NCBI GenBank assembly: GCA_946494335.1
Contig: CAMMBV010000037.1
Location: forward strand, 1-36,342
Source: an uncultured Ruminococcus sp.
Lineage (GTDB): Bacteria; Bacillota; Clostridia; Lachnospirales; Lachnospiraceae
Reading direction: 5' to 3'
DNA: 36,342 bases
Shown piece after piece: positions 24,620-31,920 of the stretch. The notes beneath the pieces were generated by a model, which searched no databases, was not told the DNA's origin, and saw nothing but the letters and a program-made list of their open reading frames with translations. The position numbers and the translations under genes are program-made. Numbering within the stretch: the first letter of the stretch is position 1; the number at the start of each line of letters is the position of its first letter.

Positions 24620-25198
24620 AGCTTCCAGCTCTTCCACCGTGTCGATCTCCGGTGTGGAGGGCTGTACACCCAGCTCACTGCGGTTTTTTGTCACCACATC
24701 GTAGCAGCTTTGCAGAGAAGTAATAAAGTTTTTATATTTCTCTCCGGCGTCCTGCAGCGTATTTCCCATGATCTGGCTTAAATTGGCCAGCATATCATCC
24801 GTATAGGAAATAGCGCTCATCCGGATATTGTTTGCATCTGTGGTAGCAGAATCCAGAATATCCTGCGCCTGTTTATTTGCCTTGGAAATCGTATCATTGG
24901 CCTGGGCATAAGCCTGCTGCATCACTTCATGCTGGCTTACCAGTTCCTGAGCCTTGGACTGAGCATCTGCAATAATTCCATCGGCTTTGGACTGAGCGTC
25001 CGCCAGGATAGCGTCCTTATTGCTTATGATTTTCTGATATCTCTTTACTTCATCCGGCGTTTTCATCCGCAGCTCACGAAGCATCTCCTCCAGCTCTTCT
25101 TTATTTACAACAATTTTTGTGGTAGACAGCGGCTGGTATTTACAGCTGTCCACATATTCTTCAATTTCTTCGATAATCTGTTCAATTCTGCTGCTCAT
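24596..25198 (-). CDS. Coiled-coil protein of the V-type ATPase subunit G/DivIVA-like class
   Basis: A 200-residue soluble protein predicted to be almost all helix. An N-terminal segment (IEQIIEEIEEYVDSCKYQ) resembles a DivIVA-type start, the middle carries 11-residue repeats (ILADAQSKADGIIADAQSK) like those of ATP synthase b or V-ATPase G stalks, and the C-terminus is strongly acidic (LEDEEEE). There is no Walker motif, so the common label ATPase is misleading. It follows coaD by 23 bases with an AGGAGAG ribosome site and closes the mgsA-rsmD-coaD operon. A role in division or envelope scaffolding is a guess. Confidence 0.75.
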   Translation of the reverse strand: MSSRIEQIIEEIEEYVDSCKYQPLSTTKIVVNKEELEEMLRELRMKTPDEVKRYQKIISNKDAILADAQSKADGIIADAQSKAQELVSQHEVMQQAYAQANDTISKANKQAQDILDSATTDANNIRMSAISYTDDMLANLSQIMGNTLQDAGEKYKNFITSLQSCYDVVTKNRSELGVQPSTPEIDTVEELEALEDEEEE

Positions 25199-25221
25199 AG
25201 ATACACTCTCCTCTTTGTATT

Positions 25222-25701
25222 TTATTTCTTTAACTTTTCGTGAATCCTGTCCGCCACGTAAGGCGGCACAAATTTCGTAATATCGCCGCCGAAAAATGCA
25301 ACCTCTTTTACGGTTGTGGAGCTTAAGTAAGCATACTCCAGACTGGTCGTCAGAAACATGGTGTCCACATCGGGAGCCAATACCCTGTTTGTCTGAGCCA
25401 TCTGCAGCTCATAATCAAAATCGGTAATTGCCCGCAGTCCTCTGACAATCACATTGGCCCGGTTTTCCTTTGCAAATTCAATGGACAGACCGGAAAATGC
25501 CTTCACCCTTATATTGGGTATGGATTTCGTCACCTCAGTTAGTATATTAACACGTTCTTCGACAGAAAACAACGGACTTTTGGCAGAATTAGTCAGCACT
25601 CCTACAATCACAATATCAAATAATTTTGCCGCGCGCGTAATCACATCCAGATGTCCTTTTGTCGCCGGGTCAAATGTACCCGGGTAAACTGCTGTTGTCA
25701 T
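25222..25701 (-). CDS. coaD: Pantetheine-phosphate adenylyltransferase
   Basis: A 159-residue enzyme that joins ATP and 4'-phosphopantetheine to dephospho-CoA, the penultimate step of coenzyme A synthesis. It shows the nucleotidyltransferase motif [14 protein letters not shown] (Thr9 with His17), [16 protein letters not shown] and the late [13 protein letters not shown]. Length is standard for the hexameric bacterial enzyme. It lies directly after rsmD, an order conserved in Bacillus (ylbH-coaD), with a 23-base gap and AGGAGA upstream. Confidence 0.98.
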   Translation of the reverse strand: MTTAVYPGTFDPATKGHLDVITRAAKLFDIVIVGVLTNSAKSPLFSVEERVNILTEVTKSIPNIRVKAFSGLSIEFAKENRANVIVRGLRAITDFDYELQMAQTNRVLAPDVDTMFLTTSLEYAYLSSTTVKEVAFFGGDITKFVPPYVADRIHEKLKK

Positions 25702-25724
25702 GCGTGGTATTCTCCTGTTCCTTT

Positions 25725-26282
25725 TTAATTTTTATTTATCTGAATGAACAGATGCCTGTTCGTTTTGTACTTTTTATCCTTTACTATGGAGCAGGGCAGT
25801 TTTTCCATCCAGGAAAAATCAGCAGTAAGCGCTGCTTCCACAATAATAACAGAATCTTTTGCAGGCAGACTGGAATTTACAAGCCAGGTCAGAATCTCTT
25901 CCTCCACACCATCCTGATAGGGAGGATCCATAAAAATACAGTCAAAAACCTTATGACCGTCCAGCTGTTTCAGTGCGGACATCACATCCGTCTGCATAAC
26001 CTGCGCGTCTTTTTCAAGCTTTGTCTTTTTCAGATTCTCCAGGATACAGGCAACCGCACCGCGGTTCTTTTCCACAAATACACATTCGGAAGCTCCGCGG
26101 CTCAAAGCTTCAATTCCTATCGCTCCGCTGCCGGCAAAAAGATCCAGAAATTCACAGCCTGAAATCCGTGGCTGAAGCATATTGAAAAGCGTTTCTTTTA
26201 TGCGGTCAGTGGTAGGTCTTGTCTTCATTCCCTTCGGCGCAGCCAGCGGAATGCTCCTTGCTTTTCCTGCAATTACTCTCAT
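25725..26282 (-). CDS. rsmD: 16S rRNA (guanine(966)-N(2))-methyltransferase
   Basis: A 185-residue SAM-dependent methyltransferase acting on G966 of 16S rRNA. It has the family opening [13 protein letters not shown], the [15 protein letters not shown] stretch, the SAM loop [13 protein letters not shown] (47-59) and the catalytic DPPY (119-122). The start at 26282 overlaps the mgsA stop (ATGA) and matches the family N-terminus; the longer reading from 26345 would extend into mgsA. It is coupled to mgsA and followed by coaD. Confidence 0.96.
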   Translation of the reverse strand: MRVIAGKARSIPLAAPKGMKTRPTTDRIKETLFNMLQPRISGCEFLDLFAGSGAIGIEALSRGASECVFVEKNRGAVACILENLKKTKLEKDAQVMQTDVMSALKQLDGHKVFDCIFMDPPYQDGVEEEILTWLVNSSLPAKDSVIIVEAALTADFSWMEKLPCSIVKDKKYKTNRHLFIQINKN

Positions 26283-26683
26283 ATATCCTCTCTTAACTGT
26301 TCTCTCCAGTCCAGATCTCCTCTTGACAGGCCCAGAATCAGACACTCTGCAGTGGCTATATTGGTAGCCACCGGAATGTTATACTGGTCACAGCATCTGG
26401 ATATGGCCTGTATATCCGGTTCCTTTGGTGAAATCATAACCGGATTGTAAAACAGAATAACCAGATCCATATCTCCCCGCTCTATCATTTCCGTAAACTG
26501 TTTGTCACCGCCTACGGAACCTGCCAGAAACTTATGAACATGAAGACTGGTTACTTCCTCTATTCTTCTTCCTGTTGTCCCGGTAGCATATACTTCATGC
26601 TTTGAGAGAATTCCTTTGTATGCAATGCAAAAGTCTTCAATTAAACTTTTTTTACTGTTATGCGCTATTATTCCAACGTTCAT
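26279..26683 (-). CDS. mgsA: Methylglyoxal synthase homologue with altered active site
   Basis: A 134-residue protein of the MgsA family, whose classic member turns dihydroxyacetone phosphate into methylglyoxal and phosphate. The phosphate loop YATGTTG and the GGD motif (Asp60, equal to E. coli Asp71) are kept, as is Asp90 (E. coli Asp101) and NIPVATNIATAE. Three other positions that line the E. coli active site differ: Asp20 is Asn9, Asp91 is Asn80 and His98 is Lys87. The family identity is clear, the activity less so. It has a strong promoter and an AAAGGGG ribosome site and leads the mgsA-rsmD-coaD operon. Confidence 0.85.
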   Translation of the reverse strand: MNVGIIAHNSKKSLIEDFCIAYKGILSKHEVYATGTTGRRIEEVTSLHVHKFLAGSVGGDKQFTEMIERGDMDLVILFYNPVMISPKEPDIQAISRCCDQYNIPVATNIATAECLILGLSRGDLDWREQLREDI

Positions 26684-26713
26684 TTTACAGCCCCTTTAGC
26701 ATATTATAAAAAC

Positions 26714-26742
26714 ATTATAACAAATAACTAAATAAACTGCAA
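26714..26742 (-). promoter_or_regulatory. Sigma-A promoter for mgsA-rsmD-coaD operon
   Basis: On the minus strand TTGCAG (26737-26742), 17-base spacer, consensus TATAAT (26714-26719), start near 26707, about 24 bases before the mgsA ATG. Confidence 0.65.
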
Positions 26743-26811
26743 ATATTTTTCGCAAATTATACATCTCTCATAAATTCTGCAAAATATGTCAATGTATGCA
26801 GAAACTTCTAG

Positions 26812-26839
26812 TGTATTATTTTTTTATTTTCACATACTA
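26812..26839 (+). promoter_or_regulatory. Possible sigma-G-type promoter for SASP gene
   Basis: CATACTA (26833-26839) matches the sigma-G -10 consensus exactly and lies about 45 bases before the SASP ATG. The -35 is poor: TGTATT (26812-26817) with a 15-base spacer, shorter than the usual 17-18. Forespore control is expected for this gene class. Confidence 0.4.
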
Positions 26840-26883
26840 CCATCGTAACCAGAAACAAGATTACTTTTAAGGAGGCAATTATT

Positions 26884-27114
26884 ATGGCAAATCGTTCTTC
26901 TAATACTGCAGCAGTACCCGAAGCGAAAAGTGCACTGGACCGTTTCAAATTTGAAGTAGCCAACGAACTGGGTGTACCTCTTTCTGACGGATACAATGGA
27001 AACCTGACCTCAAAACAGAACGGTTCTGTTGGAGGCTATATGGTGAAAAAAATGATCGAAGCGCAGGAAAGACAGATGTCCGGCAGCCAGGGCGGCCAGC
27101 AGGGAATGTACTAA
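26884..27114 (+). CDS. Alpha/beta-type small acid-soluble spore protein
   Basis: A 76-residue DNA-binding protein of dormant spores that saturates the chromosome and protects it from UV and heat. The family core is plain: KFEVANELGVPL (the germination protease GPR would cut after the Glu) and LTSKQNGSVGGYMVKKMIE. The C-terminus is rich in Gln and Gly. An AAGGAGG ribosome site precedes the ATG by eight bases. It stands alone on the plus strand between divergent mgsA and convergent DUF6465, with its own terminator. It shows that the organism, or its recent ancestor, makes endospores. Confidence 0.96.
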   Translation: MANRSSNTAAVPEAKSALDRFKFEVANELGVPLSDGYNGNLTSKQNGSVGGYMVKKMIEAQERQMSGSQGGQQGMY

Positions 27115-27133
27115 AAGCTTCCTGTCTTCACGG

Positions 27134-27171
27134 AAAACAGCTCAGATGCCAGTCATCTGAGCTGTTTTTTT
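27134..27171 (+). terminator. Intrinsic terminator after SASP gene
   Basis: Perfect 15-base arms (27134-27148 and 27154-27168, core ACAGCTCAGATG / CATCTGAGCTGT) with a 5-base loop, ending in seven T residues. The A-run on the left arm means it may also work weakly for the DUF6465 transcript on the minus strand. Confidence 0.92.
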
Positions 27172-27196
27172 ATGCAGCCTTGCCATTTTTTGTTTT

Positions 27197-27592
27197 TTAC
27201 AAATCAATGCTGCCGGTAACGTCATCATTAATTACGTAATAAGCGGCAAACTCTTCCGGTTTCACGTAAAGTTTTACTTCCTTCAGATCAGCAGCTTTTT
27301 TGCCCATTTCTTTGGCCCAGATTGTCTTCACCTGCTCATACAGGGAATCCATCTCAATTTCTTTGCCGCCATACTGAAGATAAGCGGTCTTTTTAACTTC
27401 TTTCTTTACAGCCGCTGTTTTTTTGGCTGCTGCTTTTTTTGCCGGCGCTTTTTTTGCTGCCGTCTTTTTCACAGCCGGGGCTGTCTCCTCTGTCTTTGCA
27501 GCAACAACTGTCTCCTTTACTTCAGCGGCAGGTACAGCTGTCTTCGTTTCAACCTGGGTTTTTGCCTTTGCTTCCGTCTTCTTTATAGCCAT
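27197..27592 (-). CDS. DUF6465-type protein with histone-H1-like tail
   Basis: A 131-residue protein in two parts. Residues 1-69 are low complexity, first Glu/Val/Ala-rich, then a Lys-Ala-Pro tract ([17 protein letters not shown]) like the tails of eukaryotic histone H1 and bacterial Hc1-type proteins. Residues 70-131 form a compact domain ([20 protein letters not shown], then [17 protein letters not shown]) that matches DUF6465 as I know it from Lachnospiraceae. The tract would bind nucleic acid non-specifically; the function of the domain is unknown. It has its own good promoter and an AAGGAGGG ribosome site, and it converges on the SASP gene. Confidence 0.78.
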   Translation of the reverse strand: MAIKKTEAKAKTQVETKTAVPAAEVKETVVAAKTEETAPAVKKTAAKKAPAKKAAAKKTAAVKKEVKKTAYLQYGGKEIEMDSLYEQVKTIWAKEMGKKAADLKEVKLYVKPEEFAAYYVINDDVTGSIDL

Positions 27593-27653
27593 GATAATCC
27601 CTCCTTATAAAATATGTAGGCCAGTGCAGCATTTCTTGCCGCACTTTTTCCCT

Positions 27654-27682
27654 ATCATACTCCCATACTGCCAGAATTTCAA
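27654..27682 (-). promoter_or_regulatory. Sigma-A promoter for DUF6465 gene
   Basis: On the minus strand TTGAAA (27677-27682), 17-base spacer, TATGAT (27654-27659), five of six matches in each box. It starts directly after the FtsX permease stop (27685-27687), leaving a leader of about 55 bases. Confidence 0.7.
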
Positions 27683-27684
27683 GG

Positions 27685-30600
27685 CTATTCGATACTTTTC
27701 AGGGATTCTACCATATTAATGCGTTTTAATCGGAAATACATCGCCAAATTGACCAATGCTGAGAAAACCCATGTTAGTAAAATGCTCAAAACAAAACTTC
27801 CAAAATTGACTTTTCTGCCAAACATCATGATGTCAATCTCTGCCGTCAGGATCACATAGCGATGAAGCAGAATGCCGAAAAAGACTCCGAAAATACATCC
27901 AAAGAATGTAAGCCAGATATTTTCCCGCAGCACGTATCCCGAGACCTCCATATCATAAAAGCCCAGGACCTTCAAGGTGGCCAGTTCTCTTTTTCGTTCA
28001 CAGATATTGATATTATTCAAATTGTAGAGAACTACAAATGCCAGCATTCCCGCTGCGATGACAATCACGTATATTACCGAATCCATGCTTTTAAGCATAT
28101 CCGATACACGGTTACTGATATCGCTGGTAAAGCTTACAGAAGAAACTCCGTCCATATCCATATAATCCTTCTGGATCTCCTCTTCGGTTTTCTCCTCCTC
28201 GTCGGTGATGAAAAACACGTCATGGTCCCCGGCTTTCACATGGAATATTTCTTCATACAGAGAAGAAGTGATATAAACGTAATGATAAAAATAGTTTTCC
28301 GCAACTGCCGTAACCGTTACCCCCGCCTGCTCCTCATCGCCTTCCTGCAGGTAAATGGTATCCCCGGCTTTCACATCCAGAAGCTTCGCCAGCTTTTCCG
28401 TGATAATCACCCCGCTGTCATCCAGCTGATATCGCTTCTGACTTTTCCGGTCTTTAAGTACCAGAAAATCATCCGCCTGCTGTGGATCCCCAATCACCGT
28501 CATATAAGAAGCCCGTTCTTCCTCGCCGTTTCCCACATCCACTGAAGTCTCACTGGCTGTCATAATCTGTGATATGCGTCCGTCCTCTTCAAGGGTGTCC
28601 AGAATTTCCTGCGCCCTGTCTTTTGCAATATCCTCCTCGAAGGTCAGGGAGCCGGAAAAAATCCGGATCTCTTCAAACTGATTGTCTCCGATAGCCATAA
28701 TGGAATCCCTCAGCCCGAATCCTACCATCAAAAGGCCCATACATCCGCCGATACCCAGAACCGTCATCCAGAATCGTTTTTTGTACCGGAAAAGATTTCG
28801 CATGGTGGATTTTTGCGAAAAACTGAGTTTCCGCCAGATAAATCCAACTCTCTCCAGCAAAATCCTCTTTCCCGTTTTCGGCGCCTCCGGCCGCATCAAC
28901 TGTGCCGGCACTTCCTTAAGCTCACTTCTGCATGCCAGGAATGCAGCCAGTGTGGTGGCGATAACCGCCGGAATGGCCGAAGTGACAGAATAAGAAAAGT
29001 GAATGGGCGTCAGCGCTTCCGGCAGCGTGTTGTAAAGAATACCATAAGCGTTGATTATGATGGCCGGAAGAAGCTTTTGTCCTCCTATAATTCCCACAAC
29101 GCTTCCGATCATTGTGGCCATAAAGGCATATGATATGTATTTTGCCGCAATGGCTCCTTTCCGGTACCCCAGCGCCTTCAGTATTCCGATCTGTGTTCTG
29201 CCTTCCTCCACCATACGTGTCATGGTAGTCAGGCAAATCAGAGCCGCCACCAGGAAAAAGATCAGCGGAAATACGGTTCCAATGGCCACAATCCTGTCGG
29301 CGTCCTGCTCATATTCCACATATGTCTGATTGGAATTACGATCCAGTACATACCATTTGGGCATCTCAAGCTCATCCAGCTCCTTTTCTCCATCCTCCAA
29401 CTCCTGTCTGGCATCCGCAATCTCCTCATCGGCTTTTGCCTTTTCTTCCTCGTACTCGGCTTTTCCATCCTCCAGCTCCTGTCTGGCATCCATAAGCTCC
29501 TGCTCGCCTTCTGCTATTTCCTGTCTGGCGTCATTAAGCTTCTGTTCGCCTTCTTCCAGTTCCTGCCAGCCTTCTTCCACTTCCTCTTTCGCATTTTGAA
29601 GCTGCTCTTCCCCATCGTTTAATTCTGTCTCTTTCTCCTGCAGAAGAGCTTTATTGCTTTCAATTTCCCCGTAAGCGGCAGTCAGCTGATGATATCCCGC
29701 CTCCAGCTGCCGTTTACCTTCCTCCAGCTGATTTCTTCCGTCTATAAGAGCTGTTCTTCCTTCCTCCAGCTGAGCTCTTCCCGTCTCCAGCTCCTTTGCG
29801 CCGCTTTCCATCTCCGCCTGCATGGCCAGGATATCCTCCAGGCTGTAGCCGTAAGCCCCAAACACATCCGCCATCTGTGCAAGCTCTTCCCGTGAAACGG
29901 ACAGAAGGTCAAAACCAAGCATGTTCTGTATCTGGGCTCTTCTGTCTTCCAGTTCCTTCTCTCCGGCAGCCAGCTGGGCCTCCTGGGCCGCAAAATTTTC
30001 CTCCTGCCGGCTCAATAGCTCTTCCTGCTTCTGAAGGCTGCGTGCGTTTTCCTCGTATTCCCCGGCGGACTGATTATACTTTGCAATACCCTGATTCAGT
30101 TCTTCATATCCCTGCTCGATCTGATTCCGTCCGTCTGTAAGCGTCTTTTCGTTTTCTTCAATCTCTTTTTGCGCATCCTGAAGCTTCGTCCGGTTTTCTT
30201 CCAGTTCGCGCTCCCCGTCCATAAGCTCCTGTCTGGCATCTGCAAGCTCCTGCTCGCCTTCTTCCAGTTCCTGTTCTCCGTCTTCTATTTCCTGTCTGGC
30301 GTCATTTAACTTCTGTTCGGCATCGGCAATCTCATTTTTCGCGTCCTCTATGGCTTCCTGCCCTTCCGTCTTCACAGAAATATACCGCTGCCGGCATCTT
30401 TCTTCCTCCAGCCCTTCGATACGATCCATGATTTCTTCCGTATAATCCGTATATTCGTCACTGTAGCAGAGCATCTCTTTTCCTGATTCCGTCTGTATGT
30501 AAAGCTCCGTATAGGCGTCCAGCGAAAAATCTTCCGGCAGGATCACAGCGAAACCGTCAATTTTTCCGTCCCCCACTGTGGAAGTACCTCTTTCAAGGCT

Positions 30601-31140
30601 CAGATAAAAAGGGCTGTCTCCAAAACCAACCACCGTATATTCCGATTTTTCCAGTGTATCGGATATATCTTCATTTGCCTCCGCCAGGGCATACAGGGTA
30701 TCTCCGATTTCGTATCCGTGCTGCTCTCCCATCTGTGTATCCAGCAGCACTTCCCCCGGTTCCTGCGGCAGCCGTCCCTGGGTCACCTTTATCTCATTGA
30801 TATCGTCTGTAAGGGACATGAACTTTACCACGTACTGACTTTCGTCATCATTGCACAGAAGATCTGCAGAGTATGACGGAACGGCTGCTTTTACCCCCTG
30901 TGTATCCGCAGCTGCTTTCACATCCTCACCGGTCAGTCCCAGAGTACCCAGCACCTTAATATCCATCATATTGCTGTCGTCATAAAATGCATCCGCTGAC
31001 AGCCTCATATCCGGCCCGGCCGCACGTATTCCGGCAAAAAAAGCCACTCCCAGCGTAACAATAGCCAGAATGGATATGAATCTGCTTTTATTTCGTCTGA
31101 TTTCCATAAAGAAATCCTTGCGCAGAATATGCCTGTTCAT
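27685..31140 (-). CDS. FtsX-type ABC transporter permease with long coiled-coil hairpin
   Basis: A 1151-residue MacB/FtsX-superfamily permease. Numbering from the chosen ATG: helix 1 at 19-41, an extracellular domain, a helical arm at 256-405, a tip of about 33 residues (406-438), a return arm at 439-593, helices near 617-641, 666-688 and 713-736, then a second FtsX unit with helices near 791-811, 1021-1043, 1075-1096 and 1113-1135. The arms are built of repeats such as DARQELEDGEQELEEG. The ATG at 31140 is six bases from GAAGGG; the ATG at 31146 abuts it. Its ATPase partner is the gene 13 bases upstream. Such pairs move lipids, peptides or drugs, or act as mechanotransmitters; the substrate is unknown. 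Confidence 0.9.
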   Translation of the reverse strand: MNRHILRKDFFMEIRRNKSRFISILAIVTLGVAFFAGIRAAGPDMRLSADAFYDDSNMMDIKVLGTLGLTGEDVKAAADTQGVKAAVPSYSADLLCNDDESQYVVKFMSLTDDINEIKVTQGRLPQEPGEVLLDTQMGEQHGYEIGDTLYALAEANEDISDTLEKSEYTVVGFGDSPFYLSLERGTSTVGDGKIDGFAVILPEDFSLDAYTELYIQTESGKEMLCYSDEYTDYTEEIMDRIEGLEEERCRQRYISVKTEGQEAIEDAKNEIADAEQKLNDARQEIEDGEQELEEGEQELADARQELMDGERELEENRTKLQDAQKEIEENEKTLTDGRNQIEQGYEELNQGIAKYNQSAGEYEENARSLQKQEELLSRQEENFAAQEAQLAAGEKELEDRRAQIQNMLGFDLLSVSREELAQMADVFGAYGYSLEDILAMQAEMESGAKELETGRAQLEEGRTALIDGRNQLEEGKRQLEAGYHQLTAAYGEIESNKALLQEKETELNDGEEQLQNAKEEVEEGWQELEEGEQKLNDARQEIAEGEQELMDARQELEDGKAEYEEEKAKADEEIADARQELEDGEKELDELEMPKWYVLDRNSNQTYVEYEQDADRIVAIGTVFPLIFFLVAALICLTTMTRMVEEGRTQIGILKALGYRKGAIAAKYISYAFMATMIGSVVGIIGGQKLLPAIIINAYGILYNTLPEALTPIHFSYSVTSAIPAVIATTLAAFLACRSELKEVPAQLMRPEAPKTGKRILLERVGFIWRKLSFSQKSTMRNLFRYKKRFWMTVLGIGGCMGLLMVGFGLRDSIMAIGDNQFEEIRIFSGSLTFEEDIAKDRAQEILDTLEEDGRISQIMTASETSVDVGNGEEERASYMTVIGDPQQADDFLVLKDRKSQKRYQLDDSGVIITEKLAKLLDVKAGDTIYLQEGDEEQAGVTVTAVAENYFYHYVYITSSLYEEIFHVKAGDHDVFFITDEEEKTEEEIQKDYMDMDGVSSVSFTSDISNRVSDMLKSMDSVIYVIVIAAGMLAFVVLYNLNNINICERKRELATLKVLGFYDMEVSGYVLRENIWLTFFGCIFGVFFGILLHRYVILTAEIDIMMFGRKVNFGSFVLSILLTWVFSALVNLAMYFRLKRINMVESLKSIE
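29362..30375 (-). repeat. Coding repeats of the coiled-coil hairpin
   Basis: Within the permease gene, about 1 kb consists of imperfect repeats encoding units such as ELEEGEQELADARQELMDG. The block EQKLNDARQE occurs in both arms, at about 30318 and about 29547 (minus-strand direction), each followed by a similar run. The region between 29827 and 29925 encodes the non-repetitive tip. The repeats are in frame, vary at third positions and show no spacers. Confidence 0.8.
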
Positions 31141-31153
31141 CGACATCCCTTCT

Positions 31154-31858
31154 TTACCATTCAATCGTATCCACCGATACCGGCGAATCATTTACCGTCA
31201 TCTCACTTACCATGCCGTTTTTGATTTTGATCACCCGATCCGCCATGGGCGAGATGGCCAGGTTATGAGTGATTACCACAACGGTCATCCCTTTGCTGCG
31301 GCAGGTGTCCTGCAAAAGCTTCAGTATGGCTTTTCCTGTCAGATAATCCAGCGCGCCTGTCGGTTCATCACAAAGGAGCAGTTTTGGATTTTTCGCCAGC
31401 GCCCTTGCAATGGCCACGCGCTGCTGTTCCCCTCCCGAAAGCTGCGCCGGGAAATTGTGCATCCTTTCCTTCAGCCCCACGTCCGTCAGCACTGACGCCG
31501 CATCCAGCGGATTCCTGCAGATCTGTGCCGCCAGCTCCACATTTTCCAGCGCAGTCAGATTCGGCACCAGATTGTAAAACTGAAATACAAATCCAATATC
31601 ATTTCTCCGGTAAGTGGTCAGCTGTCTCTCTGAAAATTTGCTGATATCTGCTCCGTCCACCAGGGCCTCTCCCTCATCGGAGGTATCCATCCCTCCTAAG
31701 ATATTGAGGACTGTCGTCTTTCCGGCTCCGCTTGGTCCCACAATCACGGCAAATTCACCTTTTTCTATTATAAAATCTATGCCGTCGACAGCTTTAATTG
31801 TCACTTCCCCCATCTTATAATATTTCCTGATCTGGTGCATCTGTACAATTGGTTCCAT
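31154..31858 (-). CDS. ABC transporter ATP-binding protein (MacB/LolD type)
   Basis: A 234-residue ATPase subunit that drives the FtsX-type permease encoded next. All motifs are intact: Walker [11 protein letters not shown]-loop FQFYNL, signature [15 protein letters not shown], Walker [12 protein letters not shown] with the catalytic Glu, and switch His in [22 protein letters not shown] and the DEPTGALD sequence are typical of the MacB/LolD/BceA group. GGAGGTGG lies before the ATG. No two-component system of the Bce type is adjacent, so regulation by peptide antibiotics cannot be inferred. Confidence 0.95.
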   Translation of the reverse strand: MEPIVQMHQIRKYYKMGEVTIKAVDGIDFIIEKGEFAVIVGPSGAGKTTVLNILGGMDTSDEGEALVDGADISKFSERQLTTYRRNDIGFVFQFYNLVPNLTALENVELAAQICRNPLDAASVLTDVGLKERMHNFPAQLSGGEQQRVAIARALAKNPKLLLCDEPTGALDYLTGKAILKLLQDTCRSKGMTVVVITHNLAISPMADRVIKIKNGMVSEMTVNDSPVSVDTIEW

Positions 31859-31902
31859 GCATCCACCTCCGCTGTCATCATGACTTTTTGTGATTATTTT
31901 AA

Positions 31903-31911
31903 ATTATAACA
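31903..31911 (-). promoter_or_regulatory. Extended -10 promoter for ABC-FtsX operon
   Basis: On the minus strand TGTTATAAT, an extended -10 (TGn plus consensus TATAAT), lies about 45 bases before the ATPase start codon. No good -35 is visible at 16-18 bases, and the region upstream is the end of recG. Confidence 0.5.
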
Positions 31912-31920
31912 TGAAACTTT

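Noticed and set aside
29362-30375. Repeat array that might be CRISPR or satellite DNA
   Set aside because: The repeats are in frame within a long permease gene, vary in sequence and encode a coiled coil; there are no uniform spacers.
31859-31920. Terminator between recG and the ABC operon
   Set aside because: No stem with a T-run is visible in this 62-base gap.
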